Both the position numbers and the translations under genes were made by a program. A stretch of 32,665 nucleotides of DNA from contig NZ_LLXT01000144.1 of NCBI RefSeq assembly GCF_001431625.1, positions 1-32,665 on the forward strand, in the 5' to 3' direction. The DNA comes from Stenotrophomonas geniculata ATCC 19374 = JCM 13324 (GTDB lineage Bacteria; Pseudomonadota; Gammaproteobacteria; Xanthomonadales; Xanthomonadaceae). Every line of letters starts with the position of its first letter. Position 1 is the stretch's first letter. Positions 22,057-30,211 of the stretch are shown here, piece after piece. Below the pieces are notes generated by a model. The model saw only the letters and a list, made by a program, of their open reading frames with translations, did no database searches and was not told the origin of the DNA.

Positions 22057-23648
22057 TGCGCGGGCCTGTCGATCCGGAAAGCCGTCGTCGCCTGTTGCGC
22101 ATGGCGTGGCAGGGGACAGGGGCGGCGATCGCGCTGGCGGCGATGCCAGGGCTGGCCACGGCCGGCCCACGGCCGCGGCTGGGGCGTGATCCGTTCACCC
22201 TCGGAGTCGCCGCCGGTGATCCGGATCCGCAGGGGGCAGTGTTGTGGACGCGGCTGGCGCCGGACCCGCTCAACGGCGGCGGCATGCCGTCGCGGGCGGT
22301 GCCCGTGCGCTGGTTCGTGGCCGAAGACCCCGGCATGCGCCGGCTGGTGCAGCGGGGCGTTGCTGCGGCTGTGCCGGAGCTGGCCCATTCGGTACATGTG
22401 GAGGTCAACGGCCTGCGTCCCGGCCGCGATTATTACTATCGTTTCGCCTGCGACGGCGATGAGGAAAGCGTGGTCGGCCACTTCCGCACCGCGCCGCTGC
22501 TGGACACGCAGTTGCAGCAGTTGCGGTTGGCGCTGTGTACCTGCCAGGCGTGGAACAGCGGCTACTACCCGGTGCTGCGTGACATCGCGCAGAGTGATGT
22601 CGACCTGGTGCTGCATGCCGGCGACTACCTGTATGAATACAGCCCGCTGCAGAACGCGCGTGGCAGCACGCTGGATGCGGCGCGGTTCAGTGGCGAGACG
22701 GTGAGCCTGGAACGTTACCGTGACCAGTACGCGCTGTACAAACTCGATCCCGACCTGCAGGCCGCGCACGCCGCACACGCGTTCGCGGTGATCTGGGATG
22801 ACCACGAAGTGCAGAACGATTACTCCGGCATCCACCCGGAGAAGCCCGGCGTCTCAATGGAGGATTTCATCATCCGCCGCGCGGCCGCGTATCGTGCGTT
22901 CTACGAGCACCTGCCGATGCGCAGCACGCCTGCGGGCAACGGTGGCCTGCGCGTGCATCGGCGCCTGCGTTACGGCGATCTTGCACAGCTGACGCTGCTC
23001 GACTGCCGCCAGTTCCGCCCGGCCAATCCCTGCGGTGTGGGCGAGTCACCGCGCTGCGAGGCGGCGCTGGATCCACGCATGAGCATGCTCGGCACGGGCC
23101 AGGAGGCGTGGTTCGCGCAGTCGATGGCCGTCGCGCGGGGCACGCGCTGGAACGTGGTGGTACAGCAGCTGCTGATGGCGCAGCTGCGGCTGGACGGTGG
23201 CACACCGCGCGAGCGCTTCTGGAACGACGCCTGGGATGGCTATCCCACCGCACGCAACCGCCTGCTGCAGGCCTTGCAGGCGGGCGGGCAGGGCAATGCC
23301 ATTGTGCTGGGCGGTGACTGGCATTCCACCTTCGTCAACGACCTGAAACTGGATTTCGACGCGGCCAGTGCGCCGGTCGTGGCGACCGAATTCATCGCCC
23401 CGGCGATCAGCAGCGGCGGCGACGATACGCCGTATGGTCCGTATTACGGGCCATCGATACCGCAGAACCCGCATATCCGCTATTTCGATGGCGACCGCCG
23501 TGGCTGGTGGAAGCTGCAGCTGAACCGGCAGACCGTTGAGGCGGAGCTGCGCTTCGCCGACAGCGTGCTGCGTGCGGACGCCGCAGTGCGCACCGCGGCG
23601 CGCTTCCAGGTGACCCACGGCCGCCCGGGCGCAGTGCAGCTCCTGTAG
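22056..23648 (+). CDS. phoD: alkaline phosphatase D, Tat-exported
   Basis: The 530-residue protein is a PhoD-type metallophosphodiesterase/monoesterase. A twin-arginine signal (SRRRLLRMAWQG, 9-20) sends it folded through the Tat system. The PhoD N-terminal domain follows (about 44-150), then the metallophosphatase core: CTCQ (161-164), HAGDYLYEY (187-195), WDDHEVQNDY (247-256) and LGGDWHSTF near 418-426, all metal-site motifs. It releases phosphate from organic esters outside the cytoplasm. The ATG overlaps the receptor's stop (TGATG), so the two are coupled. Its own stop codon TAG is part of the GTAG that opens a REP element, so insertion or growth of the REP may have set the exact C-terminus. 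Confidence 0.95.
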   Translation: MRGPVDPESRRRLLRMAWQGTGAAIALAAMPGLATAGPRPRLGRDPFTLGVAAGDPDPQGAVLWTRLAPDPLNGGGMPSRAVPVRWFVAEDPGMRRLVQRGVAAAVPELAHSVHVEVNGLRPGRDYYYRFACDGDEESVVGHFRTAPLLDTQLQQLRLALCTCQAWNSGYYPVLRDIAQSDVDLVLHAGDYLYEYSPLQNARGSTLDAARFSGETVSLERYRDQYALYKLDPDLQAAHAAHAFAVIWDDHEVQNDYSGIHPEKPGVSMEDFIIRRAAAYRAFYEHLPMRSTPAGNGGLRVHRRLRYGDLAQLTLLDCRQFRPANPCGVGESPRCEAALDPRMSMLGTGQEAWFAQSMAVARGTRWNVVVQQLLMAQLRLDGGTPRERFWNDAWDGYPTARNRLLQALQAGGQGNAIVLGGDWHSTFVNDLKLDFDAASAPVVATEFIAPAISSGGDDTPYGPYYGPSIPQNPHIRYFDGDRRGWWKLQLNRQTVEAELRFADSVLRADAAVRTAARFQVTHGRPGAVQLL

Positions 23649-23702
23649 AGCCGAGCCCACGCTCGGCTGCTTCTGGAAAGCCGAGCGCAGGCTCGGCTCT
23701 AC
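23645..23702. repeat. GTAG-type REP, inverted pair, supplying the phoD stop codon
   Basis: GTAG (23645-23648), AGCCGAGC/GCTCGGCT around CCAC, a 10-base spacer, AGCCGAGC/GCTCGGCT around GCAG, then CTAC (23699-23702). The TAG of the first GTAG is the phoD stop. Confidence 0.92.
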
Positions 23703-23822
23703 AACAGCGCTGGACCGGTTTCATCGTCCCCAGCCCGGTTTCGTCGCAAACCGTTTGTGCGTGGCAAGGGCAGGGCGCCAAGGTGTCCGCAGGCGGCAAG
23801 GTGCCGCCACAAGGAGACCGTG

Positions 23823-24035
23823 ATGAAGACCCTGTTCGCGCTCGGTGTGTGGTGCCTGCTGTTCGTGCTGTGCTGGCCGCTGGCGATCCTCGCCCTGATC
23901 GCCTGGCCGTTCGTCTGGCTGCTGAGCCTGCCGTTCCGACTGGTCGGCATCACCTTCTCGGCGCTGTTTGCGTTCCTGCGTGCGCTGTTCATGTTGCCGG
24001 CACGGTTGCTCGGCGGCCGGGCGGTGGCGGCATGA
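23823..24035 (+). CDS. small double-spanning membrane protein, unknown
   Basis: I recognise no family. The 70-residue protein is almost wholly hydrophobic, with two membrane segments (about 4-33 and 40-60) and few charges (K2, R39, R53, R62, R66). The ATG at 23823 has AAGGAG at 6 bases, a strong site. Its TGA overlaps the ATG of the next gene as ATGA, so the two products are made together. The pair is bracketed by REP elements at 23645-23702 and 24286-24359. Confidence 0.75.
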   Translation: MKTLFALGVWCLLFVLCWPLAILALIAWPFVWLLSLPFRLVGITFSALFAFLRALFMLPARLLGGRAVAA

Positions 24036-24289
24036 GGGCCGTGTTGCTGATGGGCCTGGTCCTGTTGTCAGGCCCGGTGCTGGCCACACCGCCCGCGCCG
24101 CCATCGGCGTGGCTGGAGCGCCAGCAGGCAGCCGGTGCCGACGAGGCGAATGCTGCGGGGGCGACGGCTTCGAAGGTGCCGGAGGCCAAGGCGCACTGCC
24201 GGGTCACGAAGGAATGGAAGGTTGGCGAGACGGTGGTGCAGCACAGGGTCTGTGACGATCCGCCGAAGAAGCCAGCTGAAAAGGTGTAG
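24032..24289 (+). CDS. small secreted two-cysteine protein, unknown
   Basis: I recognise no family. The 85-residue precursor has a signal peptide ending near VLATPP (about residue 19). The short, charged mature part contains two cysteines (in AHCRVTK and HRVCDDPP) that could form one disulfide. The ATG at 24032 overlaps the upstream TGA (ATGA coupling). The final codon and stop, GTG-TAG, are formed by the GTAG of the following REP, as in phoD. It may be a periplasmic partner of the membrane protein encoded just before it. Confidence 0.7.
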   Translation: MRAVLLMGLVLLSGPVLATPPAPPSAWLERQQAAGADEANAAGATASKVPEAKAHCRVTKEWKVGETVVQHRVCDDPPKKPAEKV

Positions 24290-24359
24290 CGCCGAGCCCA
24301 TGCTCGGCTGGGCCTTCACGGACCGCCAAGTGCGCAGCCGAGCGTGGGCTCGGCTCTAC
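24286..24359. repeat. GTAG-type REP, inverted pair, supplying a stop codon
   Basis: GTAG (24286-24289), stem GCCGAGC/GCTCGGC around CCAT, a 27-base spacer, stem AGCCGAGC/GCTCGGCT around GTGG, then CTAC (24356-24359). The TAG at 24287-24289 ends the small secreted protein. Confidence 0.9.
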
Positions 24360-24374
24360 ATGAAGAAGGGCAAC

Positions 24375-24401
24375 AAAAAACCCCGCCGAGGCGGGGTTTT
24401 T
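24375..24401. terminator. bidirectional rho-independent terminator
   Basis: AAAAAA-CCCCGCC, GA, GGCGGGG-TTTTT. It has a 7-bp GC stem flanked by A and T tracts, so it can end the plus-strand small-protein pair and the minus-strand sucA-sucB-lpd operon. Confidence 0.92.
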
Positions 24402-24414
24402 CGTTTGCAGGCGC

Positions 24415-24439
24415 GTGCCGACCAACGGTCGGCACCTAC
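24415..24439 (-). repeat. GTAG-type REP (single)
   Basis: GTGCCGACC (24415-24423), loop AAC, GGTCGGCAC (24427-24435), then CTAC (24436-24439). The GTAG head is on the minus strand, 11 bases after the lpd stop. The stem differs from the other units by compensating G-A/T-C changes (CCGACC/GGTCGG), so the fold is kept. Confidence 0.85.
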
Positions 24440-24450
24440 CTGGATGCAGA

Positions 24451-25887
24451 TCAGTTCGCCTTGTGGATGGCGCGCTTGCTGACCGCCATCGCCGCGTCGT
24501 GGATCACTTCCGACAGCGACGGGTGGGCGTGGCAGATGCGGGCCAGGTCATCGGCCGAGCCGCTGAACTCCATGGTCAGCACACCTTCGTGCACCAGCTC
24601 GGAGACATTGGCACCGACCAGGTGCATGCCGAGGATGCGATCGGTTTCGGCATGGGCCAGGATCTTCACGAAGCCTGCCGGCTCGATCATCGCCACGGCG
24701 CGGCCGTTGGCGGCGAACGGGAAGCTGCCGGCCTTGTAAGGAATACCTTCGGCCTTCAGCTGGGCTTCGGTCTTGCCGACCCAGGCCAGTTCCGGCTCGG
24801 TGTAGATGACCCACGGGATGGTGTCGAAGTTGACGTGGCCCGGCAGGCCGGCGATCAGCTCAGCCACCGCGATGCCTTCCTCGAAGCCCTTGTGCGCCAG
24901 CATCGGGCCGCGCACGCAGTCGCCGACCGCCCACACGCCATTGACGCCGGTGTGGCAGTGCGCATCGACTTCGATCTGGCCGCGCTCGTTGACCTTCACG
25001 CCGGTGCCTTCGGCCAGCAGGCCCTTGGTGGCGGCGCGACGGCCGACGGCCACCAGCAGCTTGTCCACGGTCAGGGTCTTTTCGCCTTCGCTGTCGGTGT
25101 AGGTGACAACGACTTCCTTCTTCTTGCCCTTGCCGGTGATCTCGGTCTTGGAGACCTTGGCACCGAGGCGGATGTCCAGGCCCTGCTTCTTGAATTCCTT
25201 GGCAGCGGTCTTGGCCACTTCCGCGTCGGCCACGGCCAGGAACTCCGGCAGTGCTTCCAGGATGGTGACTTCGGCGCCCAGGCGCTTCCACACGCTGCCC
25301 AGTTCCAGGCCGATCACGCCGGCGCCGATCACCGCCAGGCGGTTCGGCACTTCGGTGAAGTCCAGGCCGCCGACGTTGTCGACGATGGTCTCGCCGTCGA
25401 ACTTGGCGAACGGCAGTTCGATTGAGTCCGAACCGGCCGCAATGATGACGTTGGTACCCTTCAGCTCGACGATGGAACCGTCATGCTGGGTGACCTTGAC
25501 CACGTTGCCCGGCTGCAGTTCGCCGAAGCCGTAGTAGGCGGCGACCTTGTTGGCCTTGAACAGCATGCCGATGCCGCCGGTGAACTGCTTGACGATCTTG
25601 TCCTTGCGGCCAATCATCGCCTCGACGTCGATCTTGGCATCCTTGAAGCTGATGCCGTGGTCGCCAAAGATGTGGCCCATGTTCCAGAACTGGCGCGAGG
25701 AATCCAGCAGCGCCTTGGACGGGATGCAGCCCACGCGCAGGCAGGTGCCGCCGAGGGCCGGCTTGCCGTCCTTGCCCAGCGCTGCGTCGATGCAGGCGGT
25801 CTTCAGGCCCAGCTGGGCCGCGCGGATGGCAGCGTGGTAACCGGCCGGGCCGGCACCGATGACGACGACGTCGAATTGTTCAGCCAT
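24451..25887 (-). CDS. lpdA: dihydrolipoyl dehydrogenase (E3)
   Basis: The 478-residue flavoenzyme reoxidises dihydrolipoamide with NAD+. Visible are the FAD loop GAGPAGYHAA (11-20), the redox-active disulfide C49/C54 in GGTCLRVGCIPSKALL, an NAD loop around VIGAGVIGLELG, and the interface catalytic pair H455 and E460 in HAHPSLSEVIHD. It is the last gene of sucA-sucB-lpd and so serves the 2-oxoglutarate dehydrogenase complex. A 63-base gap with an 11-bp hairpin separates it from sucB, so its level may be set separately. The transcript meets a REP and then a strong terminator. Confidence 0.97.
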   Translation of the reverse strand: MAEQFDVVVIGAGPAGYHAAIRAAQLGLKTACIDAALGKDGKPALGGTCLRVGCIPSKALLDSSRQFWNMGHIFGDHGISFKDAKIDVEAMIGRKDKIVKQFTGGIGMLFKANKVAAYYGFGELQPGNVVKVTQHDGSIVELKGTNVIIAAGSDSIELPFAKFDGETIVDNVGGLDFTEVPNRLAVIGAGVIGLELGSVWKRLGAEVTILEALPEFLAVADAEVAKTAAKEFKKQGLDIRLGAKVSKTEITGKGKKKEVVVTYTDSEGEKTLTVDKLLVAVGRRAATKGLLAEGTGVKVNERGQIEVDAHCHTGVNGVWAVGDCVRGPMLAHKGFEEGIAVAELIAGLPGHVNFDTIPWVIYTEPELAWVGKTEAQLKAEGIPYKAGSFPFAANGRAVAMIEPAGFVKILAHAETDRILGMHLVGANVSELVHEGVLTMEFSGSADDLARICHAHPSLSEVIHDAAMAVSKRAIHKAN

Positions 25888-25915
25888 TGAATTATTCCTT
25901 GATGCATTACCAGAA

Positions 25916-25939
25916 CCCCTCCGCGCAGGCGCGGAGGGG
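25916..25939 (-). other. 11-bp hairpin in the sucB-lpd spacer
   Basis: CCCCTCCGCGC (25916-25926), AG, GCGCGGAGGGG (25929-25939) is a perfect, very stable stem filling most of the 63-base gap. On the RNA it is followed by UUCUGG rather than a U-run, so an mRNA stabiliser, processing site or partial attenuator is more likely than a true terminator. Confidence 0.6.
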
Positions 25940-25950
25940 CGGGAGGTGTC

Positions 25951-27153
25951 TTACAGGCCGAACAGCATGCGGCCCGGGTTTTCCAGCTGGTTCTTGATGT
26001 CCACCAGGAACTGCACCGAATCCTTGCCGTCGATGATGCGGTGGTCGTACGACAGCGCCAGGTACATCATCGGCGCGATCACGACCTGGCCGTTCTGGGC
26101 GATCGGACGCTCCTTGATGGCGTGCATGCCCAGGATGGCGCTCTGCGGCGGGTTGATGATCGGGGTCGACAGCAGCGAACCGAAGGTGCCGCCGTTGGTC
26201 ACGGTGAAGGTGCCGCCCTGCAGTTCTTCCAGGCTCAGCTTGCCGTCACGGGCCTTCTTGGCGTAGTCGGCGATGGTCTTCTCGATGTCGGCGAACGACA
26301 TGCGCTCGACGTTGCGCAGCACCGGCGTGACCAGGCCCTTCTCGGTCGACACGGCGATCGAGATGTCCGAGTAGCCGTGATAGATGATGTCGTCGCCGTC
26401 GATCGAGGCGTTGACCAGCGGGAAGCGCTGCAGGGCATTGGCCGCGGCCTTCACGAAGAAGCTCATGAAGCCCAGCTTGATGCCGTGTGCCTTGACGAAC
26501 TCGTCCTGCAGTTCCTTGCGCGCCGCCGAGACCTTGGACAGGTCGACTTCGTTGAAGGTGGTCAGCATGGCGGTGGAGTTCTTCGACTCCATCAGGCGCT
26601 CGGCGATGCGCTTGCGGATGCGGGTCATCGGCACGCGTTCTTCCGGACGTGCGCCACCGGCCTTGCCGGCGCCGCCGTTGCGGGCGAAGTTGACGATGTC
26701 TTCCTTGGTCACCGCGCCGCGACGGCCGGTGCCGTCGACGTCGGCCGGGTTCACGCCTTCGGTGATGGCGGTGAAGCGGGCGCCCGGCGGCAGGGCGTCG
26801 GCGGCCGACTTGGCAGCCGGGGCCGGAGCGGCGGCTGCGGCCGGAGCAGCGGCGGCCGGGGCAGCGGCAGCCGCCGGAGCGGCTTCAGCAGCCGGAGCCG
26901 GGGCAGCAGCCACGGCGCCTTCTTCGATGATCGCCACGACCTGACTGGAGGTCACGGTCGAGCCTTCGGCGAACTTGATTTCCTTGAGCACGCCGTCGAC
27001 CGGCGACGGCACTTCCAGGACGACCTTGTCGGTTTCCAGGTCAAGCAGGTTTTCGTCGCGCTTGACGGCGTCGCCCACCTTCTTGTGCCAGGTGGCGATG
27101 GTGCCGTCGGCGACGGATTCGGGCAGTACCGGGGCTTTGACTTCGGTGGCCAT
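25951..27153 (-). CDS. sucB: 2-oxoglutarate dehydrogenase E2, dihydrolipoyl succinyltransferase
   Basis: The 400-residue core enzyme moves the succinyl group from lipoamide to CoA. It has one lipoyl domain (1-80, lipoylated K43 in LETDKVVLE), an Ala/Pro-rich linker (about 85-125), an E1/E3-binding domain (about 128-160, [20 protein letters not shown]) and the catalytic domain, with H371 and D375 in [10 protein letters not shown]. Size and single lipoyl domain match SucB rather than pyruvate dehydrogenase E2. The ATG at 27153 lies 40 bases after the sucA stop. The linker's near-pure Ala/Pro is normal for this family. Confidence 0.97.
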   Translation of the reverse strand: MATEVKAPVLPESVADGTIATWHKKVGDAVKRDENLLDLETDKVVLEVPSPVDGVLKEIKFAEGSTVTSSQVVAIIEEGAVAAAPAPAAEAAPAAAAAPAAAAPAAAAAPAPAAKSAADALPPGARFTAITEGVNPADVDGTGRRGAVTKEDIVNFARNGGAGKAGGARPEERVPMTRIRKRIAERLMESKNSTAMLTTFNEVDLSKVSAARKELQDEFVKAHGIKLGFMSFFVKAAANALQRFPLVNASIDGDDIIYHGYSDISIAVSTEKGLVTPVLRNVERMSFADIEKTIADYAKKARDGKLSLEELQGGTFTVTNGGTFGSLLSTPIINPPQSAILGMHAIKERPIAQNGQVVIAPMMYLALSYDHRIIDGKDSVQFLVDIKNQLENPGRMLFGL

Positions 27154-27193
27154 TGCGGGAGCTTCCTGGTTTGTCTTCTAAATAGGGGGAGGA

Positions 27194-30025
27194 TTATTCA
27201 GCGAACGTGTCGTTGAACGGGTTGACCAGTGCGTCGGCGACCAGCTGCTGCTGTTCGCGGACGTGGTCAGCCATGTGACCGGCAGCCGGCGAAGCCGAAC
27301 GTGCGCGACCGGCGTAGTGCAGGTTCTGGCCATCGGCCAGGCAGAACTGCAGGTGGTGGCGGATCTGGTACCACGCACCCTGGTTCTGCGGCTCTTCCTG
27401 CGTCCACACCACGTCGGTGGCCTTGCCGTACTTCTTCAGTTCGGCAGCCAGCAGTGCACGTGGGAACGGATACAGCTGCTCCACGCGGATGATCGCCACG
27501 TCGTCCTGGCCACGCTTGGTCTGGTCTTCCAGCAGGTCGTAGTAGACCTTGCCCGAGCACAGCACCACGCGCTTGACCTTCTTGGCGTCCGCGCTGGCGT
27601 CGCCGATCAGGTGCTGGAACTCGCCATTGGCCAGCTCGTCCAGGGTCGACACGGCCAGCTTGTGGCGCAGCAGTGACTTCGGCGACATCACCACCAGCGG
27701 CTTGCGGGTGGTCATGTGCAGCTGGCGACGCAGCATGTGGAAGGCCTGCGCCGGGGTCGACGGCACGACAACCAGCATGTTCTCCAGCGCGCACAGCTGC
27801 AGGAAGCGCTCCAGGCGCGCCGAGCTGTGTTCCGGGCCCTGCCCTTCATAGCCATGCGGCAGCAGCAGGGTCAGGCCGGAAATGCGGCCCCACTTGGCTT
27901 CACCGGCGGCGATGAACTGGTCGATCACCACCTGGGCGCCGTTGGCGAAGTCGCCGAACTGACCTTCCCAGATGCACAGCGTGTTCGGATCGGTGGTGGA
28001 GAAGCCGTACTCGTAGGCCATCACCGCTTCTTCGCTCAGCAGCGAATCGATGACGGTGGCCTTCTCCGGCGAATCCACCAGCTGCCGCAGCGGCATGTAG
28101 TAGTTGTCGGTCTTCTGGTCGTGCAGGATCGCGTGGCGGTGCGTGAACGTACCGCGGCCCACGTCCTGGCCGACCAGGCGCAGTGCATGGCCTTCATCGA
28201 GCAGGGTGGCATAGGCCAGGTTCTCGGCAAAGCCCCAGTCGCCCGGGATCTCGCCGGCGGCCATCTTGCGGCGGTCGTCGTAGACCTTGGCCACGCGCGA
28301 GTGCAGCTGCACGTCTTCGGGAATGGTGTTGATCAGCTTAGCCAGCTCGACCAGCTTGTTCTTCTCGACCTTGGTCGAGATCGGATCGGACAGCTTGCCT
28401 TCCAGCAGCTTCGGCCAATCGACGAACAGCGGGCTGGTCGGCGGGGTCTTCTCGACCTTGGCCAGCTCGGTGGTCACTTCACCGGCGTCCAGCTTCTCGC
28501 GGTAGGCATCGACCATCGCCTTGCCGGCGCCGGCGGCGATCACGCCCGCCTTTTCCAACTGCTCGGCGTACATCTCGCGGGTGGTGGCGTGCTTGCGGAT
28601 CACCTGGTACATCAGCGGCTGGGTGATCGCCGGTTCGTCGGCCTCGTTGTGGCCCCAACGGCGGTAGCACATCAGGTCGATGACCACGTCCTTGGCAAAC
28701 TTCTGGCGGAACTCGAAGGCCAGCTGCGCGGCGAACACCACCGCTTCCGGATCATCGCCGTTCACGTGCAGCACCGGGGCGGCGATCATCTTCGCCACGT
28801 CGGTGGCGTAGCGAGTGGAACGCGTATCCAGCGGGTTGGAGGTGGTGAAGCCGACCTGGTTGTTGACCACGATGTGCACGGTGCCGCCGACGGCGAAGCC
28901 GCGGGCCTGCGACATCTGGAACAGCTCCATGACCACGCCCTGGCCGGAGAAGGCCGCGTCGCCGTGGATCAGGATCGGCATGACCTGCTTGCGGGCGGTG
29001 TCCTTGCGGCGCTCCTGGCGCGAACGCACGGAACCGGCCACGACCGGGTCGGCGATTTCCAGGTGCGACGGGTTGAACGCCAGCGCCAGGTGCACCGGGC
29101 CGCCTTCGGTGGCGACGTCGGCCGAGAAGCCCATGTGGTACTTCACGTCACCGGCCGAGGCGTGCTCGTCGTGCTCGAACTTGCCTTCGAACTCGTCGAA
29201 CAGCTTGCGCGGGTTCTTGCCCAGGGTGTTGACCAGCACGTTCAGGCGGCCGCGGTGGGCCATGCCGATCACCACGTCCTTGACGCCATCCTTGCCGGCG
29301 CTGCGGATGATGGTGTCCATCATCGGGATCAGCGAGTCGCCGCCTTCCAGCGAGAAGCGCTTCTGGCCGACGTACTTGGTGTGCAGGTAGCGCTCCAGGC
29401 CTTCAGCCGCGGTCAGGCGCTCCAGGGTGCGGCGCTGGGTGTCAGCGTCCAGCTGGTAGTTGCCACCGGCCGCTTCCAGCTTCTTGTAGATCCACTGGCG
29501 CTGCTCGACCTCGGAGATGTGCATGAACTCCGCACCGATCGAGCCGGTGTAGGTCGCCTTCAGGCGTGCAAGCAGGTCGCGCAGCTTCATGCGCGGCTGG
29601 CCGCCGACGCCGCCGGTGCTGAACTCGCTGTTGAGGTCGGCATCGGACAGGCTGTGGAACGGGAGGCCCAGGTCCGGGGTGTTGACCGGTGCGGCCAGCC
29701 CCAGCGGATCAAGGCGCGCGTCCAAGTGACCACGCGAGCGGTAGGCGGTGATCAGGCGACCGACATTGCGCTCACGCTCGTCGCCCGCACCGCTGCCGGT
29801 GCCGGCTTTCAGCGCATCCTTGGCCGCGTCCGCGATGTGGGAGATGACAGCCGAGTGCGGGATGTCACCTGCTTCGCGGCCCTTGAAGCCGTCGAAGTAG
29901 GTTTTCCATTTGGGATCGACACTATCCGGGGAGACCAGGTACTGCTCGTACAGGTCCTCGACATAGGAGGCGTTGCCGCCGGCGAGTTGCGAAGATTGCG
30001 CAAACTGCTTCAGTTGATTGTCCAC
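27194..30025 (-). CDS. sucA: 2-oxoglutarate dehydrogenase E1
   Basis: The 943-residue thiamine-diphosphate enzyme decarboxylates 2-oxoglutarate in the TCA cycle. The N-terminus (YVEDLYEQYLVSPDSVDPKW, 21-40) is the E2-binding type found in SucA. H257 lies in AHRGRLN, the diphosphate/magnesium motif runs from GDAAFSGQG (355-363) to NNQVGF (388-393), and the C-terminal transketolase domain is complete. Length matches E. coli SucA (933). The start is GTG at 30025; the sequence from there matches family N-termini and no ATG is close. It is the first gene of sucA-sucB-lpd. Confidence 0.97.
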   Translation of the reverse strand: MDNQLKQFAQSSQLAGGNASYVEDLYEQYLVSPDSVDPKWKTYFDGFKGREAGDIPHSAVISHIADAAKDALKAGTGSGAGDERERNVGRLITAYRSRGHLDARLDPLGLAAPVNTPDLGLPFHSLSDADLNSEFSTGGVGGQPRMKLRDLLARLKATYTGSIGAEFMHISEVEQRQWIYKKLEAAGGNYQLDADTQRRTLERLTAAEGLERYLHTKYVGQKRFSLEGGDSLIPMMDTIIRSAGKDGVKDVVIGMAHRGRLNVLVNTLGKNPRKLFDEFEGKFEHDEHASAGDVKYHMGFSADVATEGGPVHLALAFNPSHLEIADPVVAGSVRSRQERRKDTARKQVMPILIHGDAAFSGQGVVMELFQMSQARGFAVGGTVHIVVNNQVGFTTSNPLDTRSTRYATDVAKMIAAPVLHVNGDDPEAVVFAAQLAFEFRQKFAKDVVIDLMCYRRWGHNEADEPAITQPLMYQVIRKHATTREMYAEQLEKAGVIAAGAGKAMVDAYREKLDAGEVTTELAKVEKTPPTSPLFVDWPKLLEGKLSDPISTKVEKNKLVELAKLINTIPEDVQLHSRVAKVYDDRRKMAAGEIPGDWGFAENLAYATLLDEGHALRLVGQDVGRGTFTHRHAILHDQKTDNYYMPLRQLVDSPEKATVIDSLLSEEAVMAYEYGFSTTDPNTLCIWEGQFGDFANGAQVVIDQFIAAGEAKWGRISGLTLLLPHGYEGQGPEHSSARLERFLQLCALENMLVVVPSTPAQAFHMLRRQLHMTTRKPLVVMSPKSLLRHKLAVSTLDELANGEFQHLIGDASADAKKVKRVVLCSGKVYYDLLEDQTKRGQDDVAIIRVEQLYPFPRALLAAELKKYGKATDVVWTQEEPQNQGAWYQIRHHLQFCLADGQNLHYAGRARSASPAAGHMADHVREQQQLVADALVNPFNDTFAE

Positions 30026-30118
30026 GATGGAGGGTGCTGATTCGCTTTGTGGGGTATGGCTTCAGAAGGACCCGGCACGAAGATGAATAGCCATGCACGG
30101 GCGCGTTCAAACAGCCAA

Positions 30119-30124
30119 ATTGTA
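30119..30124 (-). promoter_or_regulatory. candidate -10 box for sucA
   Basis: TACAAT on the minus strand, 5 of 6 to TATAAT, about 94 bases upstream of the GTG start, inside the 186-base gap between the GNAT-fusion stop and sucA. The matching -35 position reads GCCCCT, so an activator may be needed if this is used. Confidence 0.3.
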
Positions 30125-30211
30125 CCCCCAACCGGACACGAAGGGGCACCACCAGAGGCATCGCGCGTCCCCCGGTGCCGCTTCCAGACAGGTTGGCGCG
30201 GTGGCCCGCGC

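Noticed and set aside
4873..24439. Regular inverted hairpins as a CRISPR array
   Set aside because: The units are scattered, palindromic, carry GTAG heads and have no regular spacers; no cas gene is present.
26800..26930. Ala/Pro-coding repetitive stretch in sucB
   Set aside because: This is the normal flexible linker of lipoyl acyltransferases, not a separate repeat element.
27716..30040. 774-codon open frame on the plus strand opposite sucA
   Set aside because: It is the antisense shadow of a highly conserved gene in GC-rich DNA. Its translation is rich in His, Gln, Val and Arg with no domain. The same holds for the long frames opposite the fused E1 (13509-16109), the receptor (19486-22170) and the sigma factor (136-1635).
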